Assembly (NCBI RefSeq): GCF_008365405.1
Contig: NZ_QOKV01000008.1
Span: forward strand, 1 to 64,000
From: Azospirillum brasilense
GTDB taxonomy: Bacteria > Pseudomonadota > Alphaproteobacteria > Azospirillales > Azospirillaceae
DNA: 64,000 bases
Reading direction: 5' to 3'
The translations under genes were made by a program, and so were the position numbers. How positions within the stretch are numbered: the stretch's first letter is position 1; the number at the start of each line of letters is the position of its first letter. A model generated the notes under the pieces. It was not told the DNA's origin and searched no databases. It was given only the letters and a program-made list of their open reading frames with translations. Shown here in pieces: positions 31,563 through 41,428 of this stretch.

Positions 31563-31625
31563 GGGGGCGGAGCCGGCGGACGGGAAGGTCCGCCAGCTTA
31601 TACCTTACAGGCGCTGTTGCGGCAA

Positions 31626-32636
31626 TCAGGCCGGAACGCCCGCGTCCTTCAGCAGATCGGGCAGCAGATCGGCCAGCACGATATCCGGGCGGGCGCCGAC
31701 ATGGCTGATGATCTCCGCGGCGGCCAGCGCGCCGATGCGGCCGCAGACCGCCGGGGCCATGCCGCGGGTGTAGCCGTAGAGGAAGCCGGCGGCGTAGAGG
31801 TCGCCGGCCCCCGTGGTGTCGACCACGCGGGCGACCGGAGCGGCCGGGACCTCGACCACCTCGCCACCGGAGACGATGACGGCGCCCTTCTCGCTGCGCG
31901 TCAGGGCGGCGGTCTTGCCGAGACGCTTCACCGCCTCCAGCGCGTCCTCGAAGCGGTCGGTCTTGTAGAGGGCGGTGATCTCATGCTCGTTGGCGAACAG
32001 GATGTCGACATGGCCCTCGACGAGGTCCAGGAACTCCGCGTGGTGGCGGTGGACGCAGAAGCTGTCGGACAGCGAGAGCGAGACCTTGCGCCCGGCGCCG
32101 TGGGCGGCGGAGGCCGCCTTGCGGAAGGCCTCCTTGGCACGGGGCGGGTCCCACAGATAGCCTTCCAGATAGGTGACCTGGGAGTTGGCGATCAGCGCCT
32201 CGTTGATGTCCTCCGGTCCCAGCTCCACACAGGCGCCGAGGAAGGTGTTCATGGAGCGCTGGGCGTCCGGCGTGACCAGGATCAGGCAGCGCGCCGTCGG
32301 GGCGCCGCCATGACCGGCCGCCGTTTCGAAATGCACGCCGGCGGCGCGGATGTCGTGGCGGAAGACCTGGCCGAGCTGGTCGCCGTGGACCTTGCCGATG
32401 TAGGCCCCCCGGCCGCCCAACGAGGCGATGCCGGCCATGGTGTTGCCGGCGGAACCGCCCGACACCTCGATGCCCGGACCCATGCGGCCATACAGCTCCT
32501 CGGCGCGGGCGGCGTCGATCAGCGTCATCGCGCCCTTCTCGATGCCGTTGGCCGTGAGAAAGGCGTCGTCGGCATGGGCGATCACGTCGACGATGGCGTT
32601 GCCGATGCCGGTGACGTCGAATTCGGCCGTGGCCAT
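31626..32636 (-). CDS. PfkB-family sugar/adenosine kinase
   Basis: A 336-residue ribokinase-fold enzyme. The signature DTTGAGDLYAAGFLYGYTRG holds the catalytic Asp and anion hole; the N-terminal SGGSAGNTMAGIASLGGRGAY is the substrate-side motif. The pattern is close to the alphaproteobacterial adenosine kinase group, but substrate cannot be read from sequence alone. It is monocistronic, starting at the ATG at 32636. Confidence 0.85.
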   Translation of the reverse strand: MATAEFDVTGIGNAIVDVIAHADDAFLTANGIEKGAMTLIDAARAEELYGRMGPGIEVSGGSAGNTMAGIASLGGRGAYIGKVHGDQLGQVFRHDIRAAGVHFETAAGHGGAPTARCLILVTPDAQRSMNTFLGACVELGPEDINEALIANSQVTYLEGYLWDPPRAKEAFRKAASAAHGAGRKVSLSLSDSFCVHRHHAEFLDLVEGHVDILFANEHEITALYKTDRFEDALEAVKRLGKTAALTRSEKGAVIVSGGEVVEVPAAPVARVVDTTGAGDLYAAGFLYGYTRGMAPAVCGRIGALAAAEIISHVGARPDIVLADLLPDLLKDAGVPA

Positions 32637-32803
32637 GGGCGCTCCTTGAAATGCGGTGTTTGTGCTGAGCTGGAAAACCGGGCGCGAGTATAGCGGCCCG
32701 CCTTCACATCTCAAGCGCGGCGCAAGGCCCCCTGGAACGAAGCGGCCCGCCGTCGTAGATAAGCGACGCCCGACCGCAACGGCCCCATCGAAAGAGAGTC
32801 CGT

Positions 32804-33496
32804 ATGATCCGCGCCCTGCTTCTCGCCATCGGACAGCTTTCCGACCCGGCGTCCCGCCGCGTCGTGTGGATCGGCGTGCTGTCCGCCATCCTGGCCTTCG
32901 CCCTGCTCGCCGGGGCCGCATGGTGGGCGCTGTTCCACACGGCGCTGACCGGCTACGCCTGGGTGGACGGGGTGCTGGACGTGCTGGGCGGGCTGGCCGT
33001 CCTGCTGCTGGCCTGGGTGCTGTTTCCCGCCACGGTCGGCATGGTGTCCAGCTTCTTCCTGGACGAGGTGGTGCAGGCGGTGGAGCGGCGCCACTATCCC
33101 CAGTTGCCGCCGCCCCGCCAGACCGGCCTTGGGGAAGAGCTGCTGACCGCGCTGCGCTTTTTCGCCATCGTCCTGCTGGTCAATTTGTTCGCCCTGCCCC
33201 TCTATCTGATGGTGCCGGGGTTGAACCTGCTGATCTTCTACACCGCCAACGGCTATCTTCTCGGCCGCGAATATTTCGAGATGGTGGCGATCCGGCGGAT
33301 GGGACGGAAGGAGGCGGGGTTTCTGCGGCGTTCCAGCCCGTTGAAACCATTTTTGGCTGGCGCGGTAATTGCCTTTCTTTCGACAATTCCTTTCGTCAAC
33401 CTGCTGGTGCCGGTGATCGCGAGCGCCTTCATGGTCCATGTCTACCATTCCATGACGGGGTCCATGACCGGTCTTTCCCGCCGGGAAGGGCCGTGA
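32804..33496 (+). CDS. EI24/CysZ-like membrane protein
   Basis: A 230-residue integral membrane protein with four hydrophobic segments and the EI24-family pattern PATVGMVSSFFLDEVVQAVE, NLLIFYTANGYLLGREYFEM and VPVIASAFMVHVYH. CysZ of this family is a sulfate channel; a link with the nearby TauE gene is possible but not shown. The next 190 bases (33497-33688) hold only the presumed bactofilin leader. Confidence 0.82.
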   Translation: MIRALLLAIGQLSDPASRRVVWIGVLSAILAFALLAGAAWWALFHTALTGYAWVDGVLDVLGGLAVLLLAWVLFPATVGMVSSFFLDEVVQAVERRHYPQLPPPRQTGLGEELLTALRFFAIVLLVNLFALPLYLMVPGLNLLIFYTANGYLLGREYFEMVAIRRMGRKEAGFLRRSSPLKPFLAGAVIAFLSTIPFVNLLVPVIASAFMVHVYHSMTGSMTGLSRREGP

Positions 33497-33688
33497 CGGA
33501 CCGCAGGGCGGCGCGGCCCCGACCGTGCACCAAAGCCCACTTGCGGCCGGCCGGATGACCGTGTTACCCCGGCGGGGTGGTCTTTTGGCTGCTGTCGAGC
33601 GGGCCCGGTCATGCGACGCCGCCTCCGATGACCCGACTTCAATGACCTGCCAACCTTCACGACCTGACTGACCTGGGGATCAACGTTC

Positions 33689-34522
33689 ATGCTGTTCGGA
33701 CGAAAGAATCCGCCCGTCGGTGCGCCGAAGACCCAAAGCGCCGACCCGGCCACCCCGGCCGCACCGCAGGCGGGCGCCGCCGAACCCACGGCGGCGGTGT
33801 CGCCGCTCGCCTCCCTGAGCACCCCGTCCGCGGCGAATCCGCCGGCCGCCCCCGCCCCGGCCGGTCGTCTGCCGCAACCCGAGCCGATTTCCTCCAAGGG
33901 ACCCGAGATGAACACGAGCACCCCGAAGCCGCCGGCCGGCGCCCCGATCCCCGGTTCGAGCTACAAGCCGACGGACATTCCGCGCCGCACCGTCGATCTG
34001 CCGGGTGCCGCGCCGCGCCGTCCCGAGGGGTATGGCGCCCCGGCTTCGGCCCCCGCCGCCGCGCCCGCGCCGGTCGCTGCGGCCCCGGCGCCCACCGCTC
34101 CGCTCGCCAGCGACCAGCGCCGCCTGATCGTCGGCCGCGACATCTCGCTGAACGGCGAGATCGGGTCCTGCGACATCCTGGTCGTGGAAGGCACGGTGGA
34201 GGCCAAGCTGCGCGACGGCCGGTCCATCGAGATCGCCGAAACCGGCCTGTTCAAGGGCGCCGTCGAGATCGACGAGGCCGACATCGGCGGCCGCTTCGAG
34301 GGCGACATCATCGTGCGCGGCCGCCTGACCGTGCGCTCCACCGGCAAGATCAACGGTTCGATCAAGTACGGCGAGTTGGCGGTCGAGGCCGGCGCCCTGC
34401 TGAACGGCGAGATCGGCAAATACACCCCGGCGGCCAAGCCGGCCACTGCCCCCGCCGCCTCGGCGGAAGCGGCACCGGCCCCGGCAGCGTCGGCGCTGGA
34501 CCCCATCGTGGTGGACGGCTAA
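33689..34522 (+). CDS. Bactofilin
   Basis: Polymer-forming cytoskeletal protein. The 277 residues begin with an Ala/Pro-rich disordered region (about 1-140), then the right-handed beta-helix bactofilin core (about 145-250: LIVGRDISLNGEIGSCDILV, IRGRLTVRSTG-type repeats), and an Ala-rich tail. Bactofilins scaffold cell-wall and stalk or morphology proteins at the membrane. It is followed by a strong terminator. Confidence 0.93.
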   Translation: MLFGRKNPPVGAPKTQSADPATPAAPQAGAAEPTAAVSPLASLSTPSAANPPAAPAPAGRLPQPEPISSKGPEMNTSTPKPPAGAPIPGSSYKPTDIPRRTVDLPGAAPRRPEGYGAPASAPAAAPAPVAAAPAPTAPLASDQRRLIVGRDISLNGEIGSCDILVVEGTVEAKLRDGRSIEIAETGLFKGAVEIDEADIGGRFEGDIIVRGRLTVRSTGKINGSIKYGELAVEAGALLNGEIGKYTPAAKPATAPAASAEAAPAPAASALDPIVVDG

Positions 34523-34548
34523 ACGCCGCTAAACGCGGCTTCGCGATC

Positions 34549-34590
34549 AAGCCCGGCGGGGATCGACCCCTCGCCGGGCTTTTTCTTTTT
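34549..34590 (+). terminator. Intrinsic terminator after bactofilin
   Basis: An AGCCCGGCG/CGCCGGGCT stem with inner GGG/CCC pairing is followed by TTTTTCTTTTTG. It lies about 27 bases beyond the bactofilin stop and faces the convergent nth gene. Confidence 0.9.
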
Positions 34591-34634
34591 GTAGTTATCG
34601 CAGGCGTTTCACGGGAAACATCACAGCTTGCCGC

Positions 34635-35282
34635 TCACACCACGGCGGCCGGCAGGACCTTGTCCTTGAAGGCGCACAGGTCGCTGACCGGGCAGACGAG
34701 GCAGTCGGGCTTGCGGGCCTTGCAGACGTAGCGGCCGTGCAGGATCAGCCAGTGATGGGCGTGCCGGCGGTAGGCCTTGGGAACCACCTTCAGCAGCTTC
34801 GCCTCCACCGCGTCGGGCGTCTTGCCGGGGGCGAGGCCGGTGCGGTTGCCGACGCGGAAGATGTGGGTGTCCACCGCGATGGTCTCCTCGCCGAAGGCGA
34901 CGTTCAGCACCACGTTGGCGGTCTTGCGCCCGACCCCGGGCAGGGTTTCCAGCGCCTCGCGGTCGCGTGGCACCGTGCCGTCATACTCGGCGACCAGGAT
35001 TTCCGACAGCTTGATGACGTTCTTGGCCTTGGTGTTGAACAGGCCGATGGTCTTGATGTAGCCGCGCAGCCGCTCCTCCCCCAGTTCCACCATCTGCTGC
35101 GGCGTGGTGACGATCCGGAACAGCGGGCCGGTGGCCTTGTTGACGCCGACATCGGTGGCCTGGGCCGACAGCACGACGGCGACCAGGAGCGTGTAGGGAT
35201 TGACGTATTCCAGCTCGCTCTTCGGCTCCGGGTTGGCGGCGCTGAGGCGGCGGAAGAATTCCTGGACGGCGGCGGGCTTCAT
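34635..35282 (-). CDS. nth: Endonuclease III
   Basis: DNA glycosylase/AP lyase for oxidised pyrimidines. The helix-hairpin-helix LPGVGRKTANVVL carries the catalytic Lys, and VDTHIFRVGNR the catalytic Asp. The 4Fe-4S ligands follow the CX6CX2CX5C pattern in CKARKPDCLVCPVSDLC. I start at MKPAAVQEF (215 residues); MLRAMK four codons upstream is also possible. It is divergent from a DUF2244 gene, a frequent alphaproteobacterial pairing. Confidence 0.96.
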   Translation of the reverse strand: MKPAAVQEFFRRLSAANPEPKSELEYVNPYTLLVAVVLSAQATDVGVNKATGPLFRIVTTPQQMVELGEERLRGYIKTIGLFNTKAKNVIKLSEILVAEYDGTVPRDREALETLPGVGRKTANVVLNVAFGEETIAVDTHIFRVGNRTGLAPGKTPDAVEAKLLKVVPKAYRRHAHHWLILHGRYVCKARKPDCLVCPVSDLCAFKDKVLPAAVV

Positions 35283-35364
35283 GGCGCGCAGCATAGCGGG
35301 ACCCCGGTTGTTCTTGCAAACACGCCGGGTGGACGGCGCGGCCGACGCGCACCAGTTTGTGTGC

Positions 35365-35907
35365 ATGACCATGGCCCGTCATACCCCATCCCCGGCGTCA
35401 TTCCCGGCCCTGCCCCCGGCTTCCCGCGTCTTCTTCGACGCGATCCTGCACCCGCACCGCAGCCTGGGGCGGCACGGCTACCGCGTTCTGATGGGTGTGG
35501 TGATCCTCGTAAACCTGCTGATCGCCGGCATCTTCGCCGCCAATGGGGCGTGGCCGGTGGTGCCCTTCTGCGGGCTGGACGTGGTGATCCTCTGGCTGGC
35601 CTTCCGCGTCAACAACCGCGCCGCCCGGCTGTACGAGCGGGTGCGCCTGACCGACACCGACCTGACCGTCCAGCGCGTCGCCTGGAACAAGCCGGAGCGG
35701 CGCTGGAGCCTTCAGCCCAACTGGCTGCGCGTCACCCTGGACGGCCCGCCCCGGCACGGCGGCCGGGTGACCCTCACCTCCCATGGGCAGTCGGTGACCG
35801 TCGGCGCCTTCCTGACGCCGGACGAGCGGGCGGACTTCGCCAAGGCGCTGCGCGGCGCGCTGGCGCGGTGGCGCAGCACCCCCTGCCATCCCGAACCGGT
35901 GCCCTGA
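35365..35907 (+). CDS. DUF2244 membrane protein
   Basis: A 180-residue protein with two adjacent transmembrane helices (about 40-85: VLMGVVILVNLLIAGIFAA and VVPFCGLDVVILWLAF) and a cytoplasmic C-terminal domain (PERRWSLQPNWLRVTLD). This is the DUF2244 family of unknown function. The start is the ATG at 35365; one at 35371 is possible. Confidence 0.85.
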   Translation: MTMARHTPSPASFPALPPASRVFFDAILHPHRSLGRHGYRVLMGVVILVNLLIAGIFAANGAWPVVPFCGLDVVILWLAFRVNNRAARLYERVRLTDTDLTVQRVAWNKPERRWSLQPNWLRVTLDGPPRHGGRVTLTSHGQSVTVGAFLTPDERADFAKALRGALARWRSTPCHPEPVP

Positions 35908-35995
35908 CCGCGAGGCGTGTTGCGCAAGAAACGGGTTGGTCGGCCCGCTCCGGCGGCGCATCCTGCGCCGGTCATGGAGCCTGGGAGAGAACGCC

Positions 35996-36883
35996 ATGCC
36001 GTGCCTGAATCCCGCCGAAGATCCAGTCGATGCGCGGCGTCACCGCGCCATCGCCGCCGCCATCCGCCATCTCGTGGACCACTGGCAGGACCAGCCGGGG
36101 CTGGACGAGCTGGCCGCGGTCGCCGGCATGAGCCCCTTCCATTTCCAGCGGCTGTTCACCCAATGGGCGGGGATCAGCCCGAAGCGCTTTTTGCAGTTCC
36201 TGACGCTGGACAACGCCAAGCGGCTGCTCGCCGCGAACCAGAGCGTGCTGGACGTGGCGCTGGACGTCGGGCTGTCCGGCCCGTCGCGGCTGCACGACCT
36301 GTTCGTCGCCTGCGAAGCGATGACGCCCGGCGAGTACAAGGCGCTCGGCGGCGGGCTGACCATCCGCTGGGGCCTGCACCCCACCCCCTTCGGCCCGTCG
36401 CTGGTCGCCGCCACCGAACGCGGCGTCTGCTGGCTGAGCTTCGCCGAGGAGGAGGACGGGCGCGACGCGCTGGCCGAGATGGCCGCCGCTTGGCCGGCCG
36501 CCCGTCTGATTGAGGACGCCGACGCCACCCGCCCGGTCGCCGCCCGCGCCTTCCGCTGGGATGGTTCCGCGGGAGGCGAGCCGCTGCGCCTGCTGATGAA
36601 GGGTACCAATTTCCAGATCAAGGTGTGGGAGGCGCTGCTGCGCATCCCCTCCGGCGCCGTTGTGTCCTACGAGGACGTGGCCCGCGCCATCGGTCAGCCG
36701 ACCGCCATGCGGGCGGTGGGGGCGGCGGTGGGACGCAACCCGGTCTGCGTGCTGATCCCCTGCCACCGGGTGATCCAGAAGTCGGGGATCATCCACAACT
36801 ACCGCTATGGCATCCCCCGCAAGCGCGCCCTGCTCGCCTGGGAGCAGGGGCACGCCTTGCCGGAGGACGAGGCCGCGGCTTAG
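35996..36883 (+). CDS. AraC-type regulator fused to O6-methylguanine-DNA methyltransferase (Ada-like)
   Basis: A 295-residue protein. Residues about 10-110 form an AraC helix-turn-helix (LAAVAGMSPFHFQRLFTQW), and about 195-280 the methyltransferase with the active-site cysteine in VCVLIPCHRVIQKSG. The N-terminal zinc methyl-phosphotriester domain of E. coli Ada is missing, so it may sense damage differently. It repairs O6-alkylguanine and probably controls alkylation-response genes. The start MPCLNPAED is preceded by GGGAGAGAACGCC. Confidence 0.92.
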   Translation: MPCLNPAEDPVDARRHRAIAAAIRHLVDHWQDQPGLDELAAVAGMSPFHFQRLFTQWAGISPKRFLQFLTLDNAKRLLAANQSVLDVALDVGLSGPSRLHDLFVACEAMTPGEYKALGGGLTIRWGLHPTPFGPSLVAATERGVCWLSFAEEEDGRDALAEMAAAWPAARLIEDADATRPVAARAFRWDGSAGGEPLRLLMKGTNFQIKVWEALLRIPSGAVVSYEDVARAIGQPTAMRAVGAAVGRNPVCVLIPCHRVIQKSGIIHNYRYGIPRKRALLAWEQGHALPEDEAAA

Positions 36884-36902
36884 AGAACCGCGGCCTGACC
36901 GA

Positions 36903-37700
36903 TCACATCCCCAGCACGTCCTTCATGCTGTAGAGGCCCGGCTGCTTGTCGTTGGCCCACAGCGCCGCGCGGACCGCGCCCTTGGCGTAAATCTGGCGGC
37001 CCGAGGCCTTGTGGGTCAGCTCGACCCGCTCGCCCTCGGCGGCGAAGACCACCGTGTGGTCGCCGATGACGTCGCCGCCGCGCAGCGTGGCGAAGCCGAT
37101 CTCGCCGCGCGGGCGGACGCCGGTGTGGCCGTCGCGGACCTTCTGCCAGACATCCTCCAACGCCACCCCGCGCCCCGCCGCCGCCGCCCGGCCGAGGCCG
37201 AGCGCGGTGCCCGAGGGCGCGTCCACCTTGTTGCGGTGGTGCATCTCCAGGATGTCGATGTCGTAGTCGTCGCCCAGCGCCCGGCCGACCTGCTCGACCA
37301 GCGCCAGCAGCAGGTTGACGCCCAGCGACATGTTCGGCGACTGGACGATCGGGGTGTGGGTGGCGGCCTGGGCGATGGGGTCCTGCTGGGCCGGGCCGAT
37401 GCCGGTCGTGCCGATGACCAGCACCGTCTGCGACTGGGCGGCCAGCGCCGCATGGCGGACGCTGGCCTCGGGGCTGGTGAAGTCGATCACCGCGTCGGCC
37501 TCGGCGAACAGCGCCGCCGCGTCGTCGATGGCGACGACCCCCAGCGGTTCGAGGCCGGCGAGGGTGCCGATGTCCTTGCCGAGCGCGGGGCCGCCCACCC
37601 GCTCCGTGCCGCCGGCCAGCGTGCAGCCCGGCGTGGCGGCGATCTCGCGCACCAGCATCTGCCCCATGCGCCCCGCGCACCCGACGACCCCGATCTTCAT
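36903..37700 (-). CDS. dapB: 4-hydroxy-tetrahydrodipicolinate reductase
   Basis: NAD(P)H-dependent step of lysine and diaminopimelate synthesis. The N-terminal MKIGVVGCAGRMGQMLV binds the nucleotide; EMHHRNKVDAPSGTAL is the catalytic signature. 265 residues. It ends 19 bases from the convergent Ada-like gene. Confidence 0.97.
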   Translation of the reverse strand: MKIGVVGCAGRMGQMLVREIAATPGCTLAGGTERVGGPALGKDIGTLAGLEPLGVVAIDDAAALFAEADAVIDFTSPEASVRHAALAAQSQTVLVIGTTGIGPAQQDPIAQAATHTPIVQSPNMSLGVNLLLALVEQVGRALGDDYDIDILEMHHRNKVDAPSGTALGLGRAAAAGRGVALEDVWQKVRDGHTGVRPRGEIGFATLRGGDVIGDHTVVFAAEGERVELTHKASGRQIYAKGAVRAALWANDKQPGLYSMKDVLGM

Positions 37701-37771
37701 GCCTGCCTCCCTGGGAGAATTCCGACACGGGTCTAGCACAGCCGGGGACAAGGCTTAAGCGCCGAGACGCG

Positions 37772-38761
37772 TCAGGACCCCAGGCAGTCCTTCAGCGAGG
37801 CGGCGATGTTGCGCATCAGCGCGGGGTAGAGGCCGGGGCCGTCCTTCAGGTCCGCCCCTTCGGGGTCGAGCACGCCCTTCTTCGCCGGGGTGCCCTCGAC
37901 GATGGTGTTGACCAGCGCCGGCTCGAACTGCGGTTCGGCGAAGACGCAGGCGGCGCCGAGCCCGCCGATCTTGGCGCGGATCTCCGACAGCCGCTTGGCC
38001 GAGGGGCGGCGTTCCGGGTTGACGGTGATGGCACCGACGCCGTTCAGGCCGTACTGCGCCTCGAAATACTGGTAGGCGTCGTGGAAGACGACGAAGGGCT
38101 TGCCGGCCACCGGGGCCAGCGCTGCCTTCAGCTCCGCGTCGAGCGCGTCGATGGAGCGGGCGGTGCGCTCGGCGTTGGCGGTGTAGGCGGCGGCGTTGGC
38201 CGGGTCCTTGGCCGACAAAGCCTCGGCGATCGCCGCCACCATGGCGCGGGCGTTGGCGGGGGAGAGCCAGATGTGGGTGTTCACCTCGTCATGCCCGTGC
38301 TCGTCCTCATGGGCGTGCTTGTCGTCATGCTTATGGTCGTGATCATGCGTGTGCTCATGCCCATGGTCGTGGGCTTCCCAGGCGCCGCCCTCGCGGGCGT
38401 CGAGCAGGGTGACGCCCGGCGCCTCCAGCAGCGTGACGGAGGTGGCCTTCTTCGCGTTCGCCGTCACCGGCTTGTCGAGAAAGCCCTCCAGCTCCGGCCC
38501 GATCCAGAAGACGAGGTCGGCGGCGGCCAGCGCCTTCGCGTCCGACGGCTTCATGGCGTAGGTGTGGGGAGACGCGGCACCGCGCACGATCAGCGCCGGC
38601 TCCGCCACCCCCTCCATCACCGCGGCGACCAGGGAATGGACCGGCTTGATCGAGGCGACGACCTTCGGCGACTCGGCCAGGGCCGGGCTGGCGGAGAGGG
38701 CGGCGGCAAGGGCAAGGAGCGGAAGGGGGCGCATCGCGGCACGCATGGGTGGGTTCCTCAT
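37772..38761 (-). CDS. znuA: Zinc ABC transporter substrate-binding protein
   Basis: Periplasmic zinc receptor. The signal peptide ends at SPALAES (about residue 29). A His/Asp-rich loop of about 30 residues (from 135) lies between the first and second zinc ligands; HTYAMKPSD, HIWLSP and HDAYQYFEAQYGL supply metal-site histidines. 329 residues; a start at a later Met is possible. It is divergent from znuCB with a Zur box between. Confidence 0.95.
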   Translation of the reverse strand: MRNPPMRAAMRPLPLLALAAALSASPALAESPKVVASIKPVHSLVAAVMEGVAEPALIVRGAASPHTYAMKPSDAKALAAADLVFWIGPELEGFLDKPVTANAKKATSVTLLEAPGVTLLDAREGGAWEAHDHGHEHTHDHDHKHDDKHAHEDEHGHDEVNTHIWLSPANARAMVAAIAEALSAKDPANAAAYTANAERTARSIDALDAELKAALAPVAGKPFVVFHDAYQYFEAQYGLNGVGAITVNPERRPSAKRLSEIRAKIGGLGAACVFAEPQFEPALVNTIVEGTPAKKGVLDPEGADLKDGPGLYPALMRNIAASLKDCLGS

Positions 38762-38822
38762 CGTCTGACTGGACAGCCGGGTCTTTCCGGCGCATAGCTG
38801 TCTTCGTTTCCAGCAATGTCAC

Positions 38823-38835
38823 GTTATAACATAAC
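38823..38835. promoter_or_regulatory. Zur operator
   Basis: GTTATAACATAAC matches the TGTTATA/TATAACA dyad of alphaproteobacterial Zur boxes. It lies between the divergent znuA and znuC genes and touches the znuC ATG at 38836. The TATAAC inside it could be the -10 element of znuCB, which would make that mRNA leaderless or nearly so. Confidence 0.8.
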
Positions 38836-39660
38836 ATGTCAATCCATCACGGGGACCATCACGCGGCCCCCCGCGCGGCGCGATCGCCGATTCCGTCCCT
38901 GGCCCCTCCCCTGGTCGACACCAAGGGTCTGACGGTGCGGCTGGGCGGGCGGACGATCCTCGACCGCGTGGACCTGGAGGTGCGGCCCGGCGAGATCGTC
39001 ACGCTGATCGGCCCCAACGGCGCCGGCAAGACGACGCTGGTGCGCGCCGTGCTGGGCCTCGTCCGCGCCTCGTCCGGGGTGGTGGAGCGCCGCCGGGGCC
39101 TGCGCATCGGCTACATGCCGCAGCGCCTGACCGTCGACGCGACCCTGCCGCTGACGGTCCGCCGCTTCCTGGCGCTGTGGCGCCCGGTGACCGAGGCGCG
39201 CATCACCGCGGCGCTGGAGGAGGCCGGCGTCTCCCACCTCGCCGCCAGCCCGGTCCAGACAGTGTCCGGCGGCGAGATGCAGCGGGTGCTGCTGGCCCGC
39301 GCCCTGCTCGGCGATCCCGAGCTTCTCGTGCTCGACGAGCCCGACCAGGCGGTGGACGTCCATGGGCAGGCCGAACTGTTCGGGCGCATCGAGACGCTGC
39401 GCCGCACCCGCGGCTGCGGCGTGCTGCTGGTCAGCCACGACCTGCACACGGTGATGGCCCGCACCGACCGCGTGCTCTGCCTGAACGGCCATGTCTGCTG
39501 CCAGGGCGCGCCGGAGGACGTGCGGCGCCACCCGGAATACCGCGCCCTGTTCGGGGGTCACGCCGACGCGCTGGCCGTCTATGTCCACCACCACGACCAC
39601 GCGCACGCCACCGACGGCGCCGTGGTGCCCGGCCATGACGGGGATTGCTGCCATGGATGA
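38836..39660 (+). CDS. znuC: Zinc ABC transporter ATP-binding protein
   Basis: ATPase of the zinc importer. Walker A is [12 protein letters not shown], the signature [16 protein letters not shown] and Walker [13 protein letters not shown]. The 274-residue protein has His-rich ends (MSIHHGDHH and [10 protein letters not shown]) that may bind zinc. No Shine-Dalgarno site can precede the ATG because the Zur box fills that space. It overlaps znuB by 8 bases. Confidence 0.95.
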   Translation: MSIHHGDHHAAPRAARSPIPSLAPPLVDTKGLTVRLGGRTILDRVDLEVRPGEIVTLIGPNGAGKTTLVRAVLGLVRASSGVVERRRGLRIGYMPQRLTVDATLPLTVRRFLALWRPVTEARITAALEEAGVSHLAASPVQTVSGGEMQRVLLARALLGDPELLVLDEPDQAVDVHGQAELFGRIETLRRTRGCGVLLVSHDLHTVMARTDRVLCLNGHVCCQGAPEDVRRHPEYRALFGGHADALAVYVHHHDHAHATDGAVVPGHDGDCCHG

Positions 39661-40441
39661 CTTCGTTCTGCGCGCGCTGGCCGCCGGCTGCGGCATCGCG
39701 CTGGTCGCCGGCCCGCTGGGCTCCTTCGTGGTGTGGCGGCGCATGGCCTATTTCGGCGACACGCTGGCCCATTCCGCCCTGCTGGGGGTGGCGCTGGGCT
39801 TCCTGCTGGGCGTCAACCCGCTGATCGGCGTGGTCGGGGTCTGCGTCGCGCTGGCGCTGGCGCTGGTCGGGCTGCAGCGGCGCCGCGCGCTGGCCACGGA
39901 CACCGTGCTGGGCATCCTGTCGCATTCGTCGCTGTCGCTGGGCCTCGTCGCCATCGCCTTCCTGGAGACGCTGCGCGTCGATCTGGTCGCCTATCTGTTC
40001 GGCGACATCCTGAGCGTCACCACCGGCGATCTCGCCTGGATCTACACCGGCGGCGCGGCGGCTCTGGGCGGGCTGCTGCTGCTGTGGCGCCGGCTGCTGG
40101 CGGTGACGGTGGACGAGGATCTGGCGCGGGTCGAGGGCATGCCGGTGGAGGCGCTCCGGCTGGCCTTCATGCTGCTGATCGCGCTGGTCATCGCGGCGGC
40201 GATGAAGATCGTCGGCATCCTGCTGATCACCTCGCTCCTCATCATCCCGGCGGCGGCGGCCCGCCGCTTCTCCCGCACGCCGGAGGCGATGGCCGCCCTG
40301 GCCTCGGTCTTCGGCATCGCCGCGGTGCTGGGTGGGCTGCTCTCCTCGCTGAACTGGGACCTGCCGGGCGGGCCGAGCATCGTGGTCGCCGCCGCCGCCC
40401 TCTTCCTGGCGAGCATGATGGTGCCGACGGCGAACCGGTAA
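39653..40441 (+). CDS. znuB: Zinc ABC transporter permease
   Basis: Membrane subunit of the importer, family ABC-3, 262 residues with about eight helices. [21 protein letters not shown] near the start is the family signature. The ATG at 39653 lies inside znuC, so translation is coupled. Confidence 0.95.
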   Translation: MDDFVLRALAAGCGIALVAGPLGSFVVWRRMAYFGDTLAHSALLGVALGFLLGVNPLIGVVGVCVALALALVGLQRRRALATDTVLGILSHSSLSLGLVAIAFLETLRVDLVAYLFGDILSVTTGDLAWIYTGGAAALGGLLLLWRRLLAVTVDEDLARVEGMPVEALRLAFMLLIALVIAAAMKIVGILLITSLLIIPAAAARRFSRTPEAMAALASVFGIAAVLGGLLSSLNWDLPGGPSIVVAAAALFLASMMVPTANR

Positions 40442-40465
40442 AGCGAACTTCCGTTCGCTTTGGCT

Positions 40466-41416
40466 TCACATCGCCTCATTCGCCGGCGGGCTTCGGCCGC
40501 ATGTGCGGCCGGGACCACCGTCGTGGTCCAAAGCGGCTTGCGTCAAGCGGGCACGCGCCGTCGTCAACACCGAGCGCGTGATGTCGGCCAGGGTGCGGCT
40601 GGCGATGCGGCTGCGCTGCCAGAACAGCGGCACGTCGAGCGGCTGGCCCGGCACCAGCGCCACCAGCCGCCCATCGCGCAAAGCGCCGGCGACCAGCGGC
40701 TCCGGATTCATGCCCCAGCCGAGCCCGGCCAGCGCCGCGTCCACGAAGGCGTGGGTGGAGGGCATCCAGTGGGTCGGCGAGGCGATCTCCACCCCGAAGG
40801 CCTGCCGGGTCCACTGCGTCTGAAGCCGGTCCTTGCTGTTGTAGGTCAGGCGCGGCGCGCGGGCCAGCGACGCCGCCTCCACCCCGTCCGGGAAATGCCG
40901 GCGCAGGAAGTCCGGGCTGGCCGTCGCCACGTAGCGCAAGGCCCCCAGCGGGGTGCTGTCGCAGCCCTGCACCGGCTGGGCGCCGGACGTCACCGCCGCC
41001 AGCACCTCGCCCCGGCGCAGCCAGTCGGCGCTGTGCTCCTGGTCGTCGAGGACGAGGTCGAACAGCACGTCCGGCGTCCCGGCCATGGCGGCGACGAACC
41101 AGGTGGCGAGGCTGTCGGCGTTGACCGCCATGCGCACCGTCACCGCCGGCCCGTCCTGCGGCACGCCGGGAAGCCCGTCCCGCAACTCGCTTTCCAGCAG
41201 GGCCACCCGCTCCGCGTGCTGGCTCAGCCGCAGGCCGGCGGGCGTGCCGGTGCAGGGCGATCCGCGCACCACCAGGATCGTCCCCATCCGCTCCTCCAGC
41301 AGCTTCACCCGCTGCGACACGGCGGAGGGGGTGACGTGGAGCTGCGCCGCCGCCCGCTCGAAACTGCCGGTGCGGACCACCGCGGCCAGCGCGGCGAGCA
41401 GGGCGTAGTCCAGCAT
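40466..41416 (-). CDS. argP: LysR-type regulator of amino-acid export (ArgP/LysG)
   Basis: A 316-residue LysR protein. The N-terminal helix-turn-helix is RTGSFERAAAQLHVTPSAVSQRVKLLE, shown here only in part by FERAAAQLHVTPSAVSQR. It is divergent from a LysE/ArgO exporter, the standard partner. Likely co-effectors are lysine and arginine. The C-terminal end reads into an Arg/Gly-rich tail. Confidence 0.92.
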   Translation of the reverse strand: MLDYALLAALAAVVRTGSFERAAAQLHVTPSAVSQRVKLLEERMGTILVVRGSPCTGTPAGLRLSQHAERVALLESELRDGLPGVPQDGPAVTVRMAVNADSLATWFVAAMAGTPDVLFDLVLDDQEHSADWLRRGEVLAAVTSGAQPVQGCDSTPLGALRYVATASPDFLRRHFPDGVEAASLARAPRLTYNSKDRLQTQWTRQAFGVEIASPTHWMPSTHAFVDAALAGLGWGMNPEPLVAGALRDGRLVALVPGQPLDVPLFWQRSRIASRTLADITRSVLTTARARLTQAALDHDGGPGRTCGRSPPANEAM

Positions 41417-41428
41417 GGCTTAGCGTTC

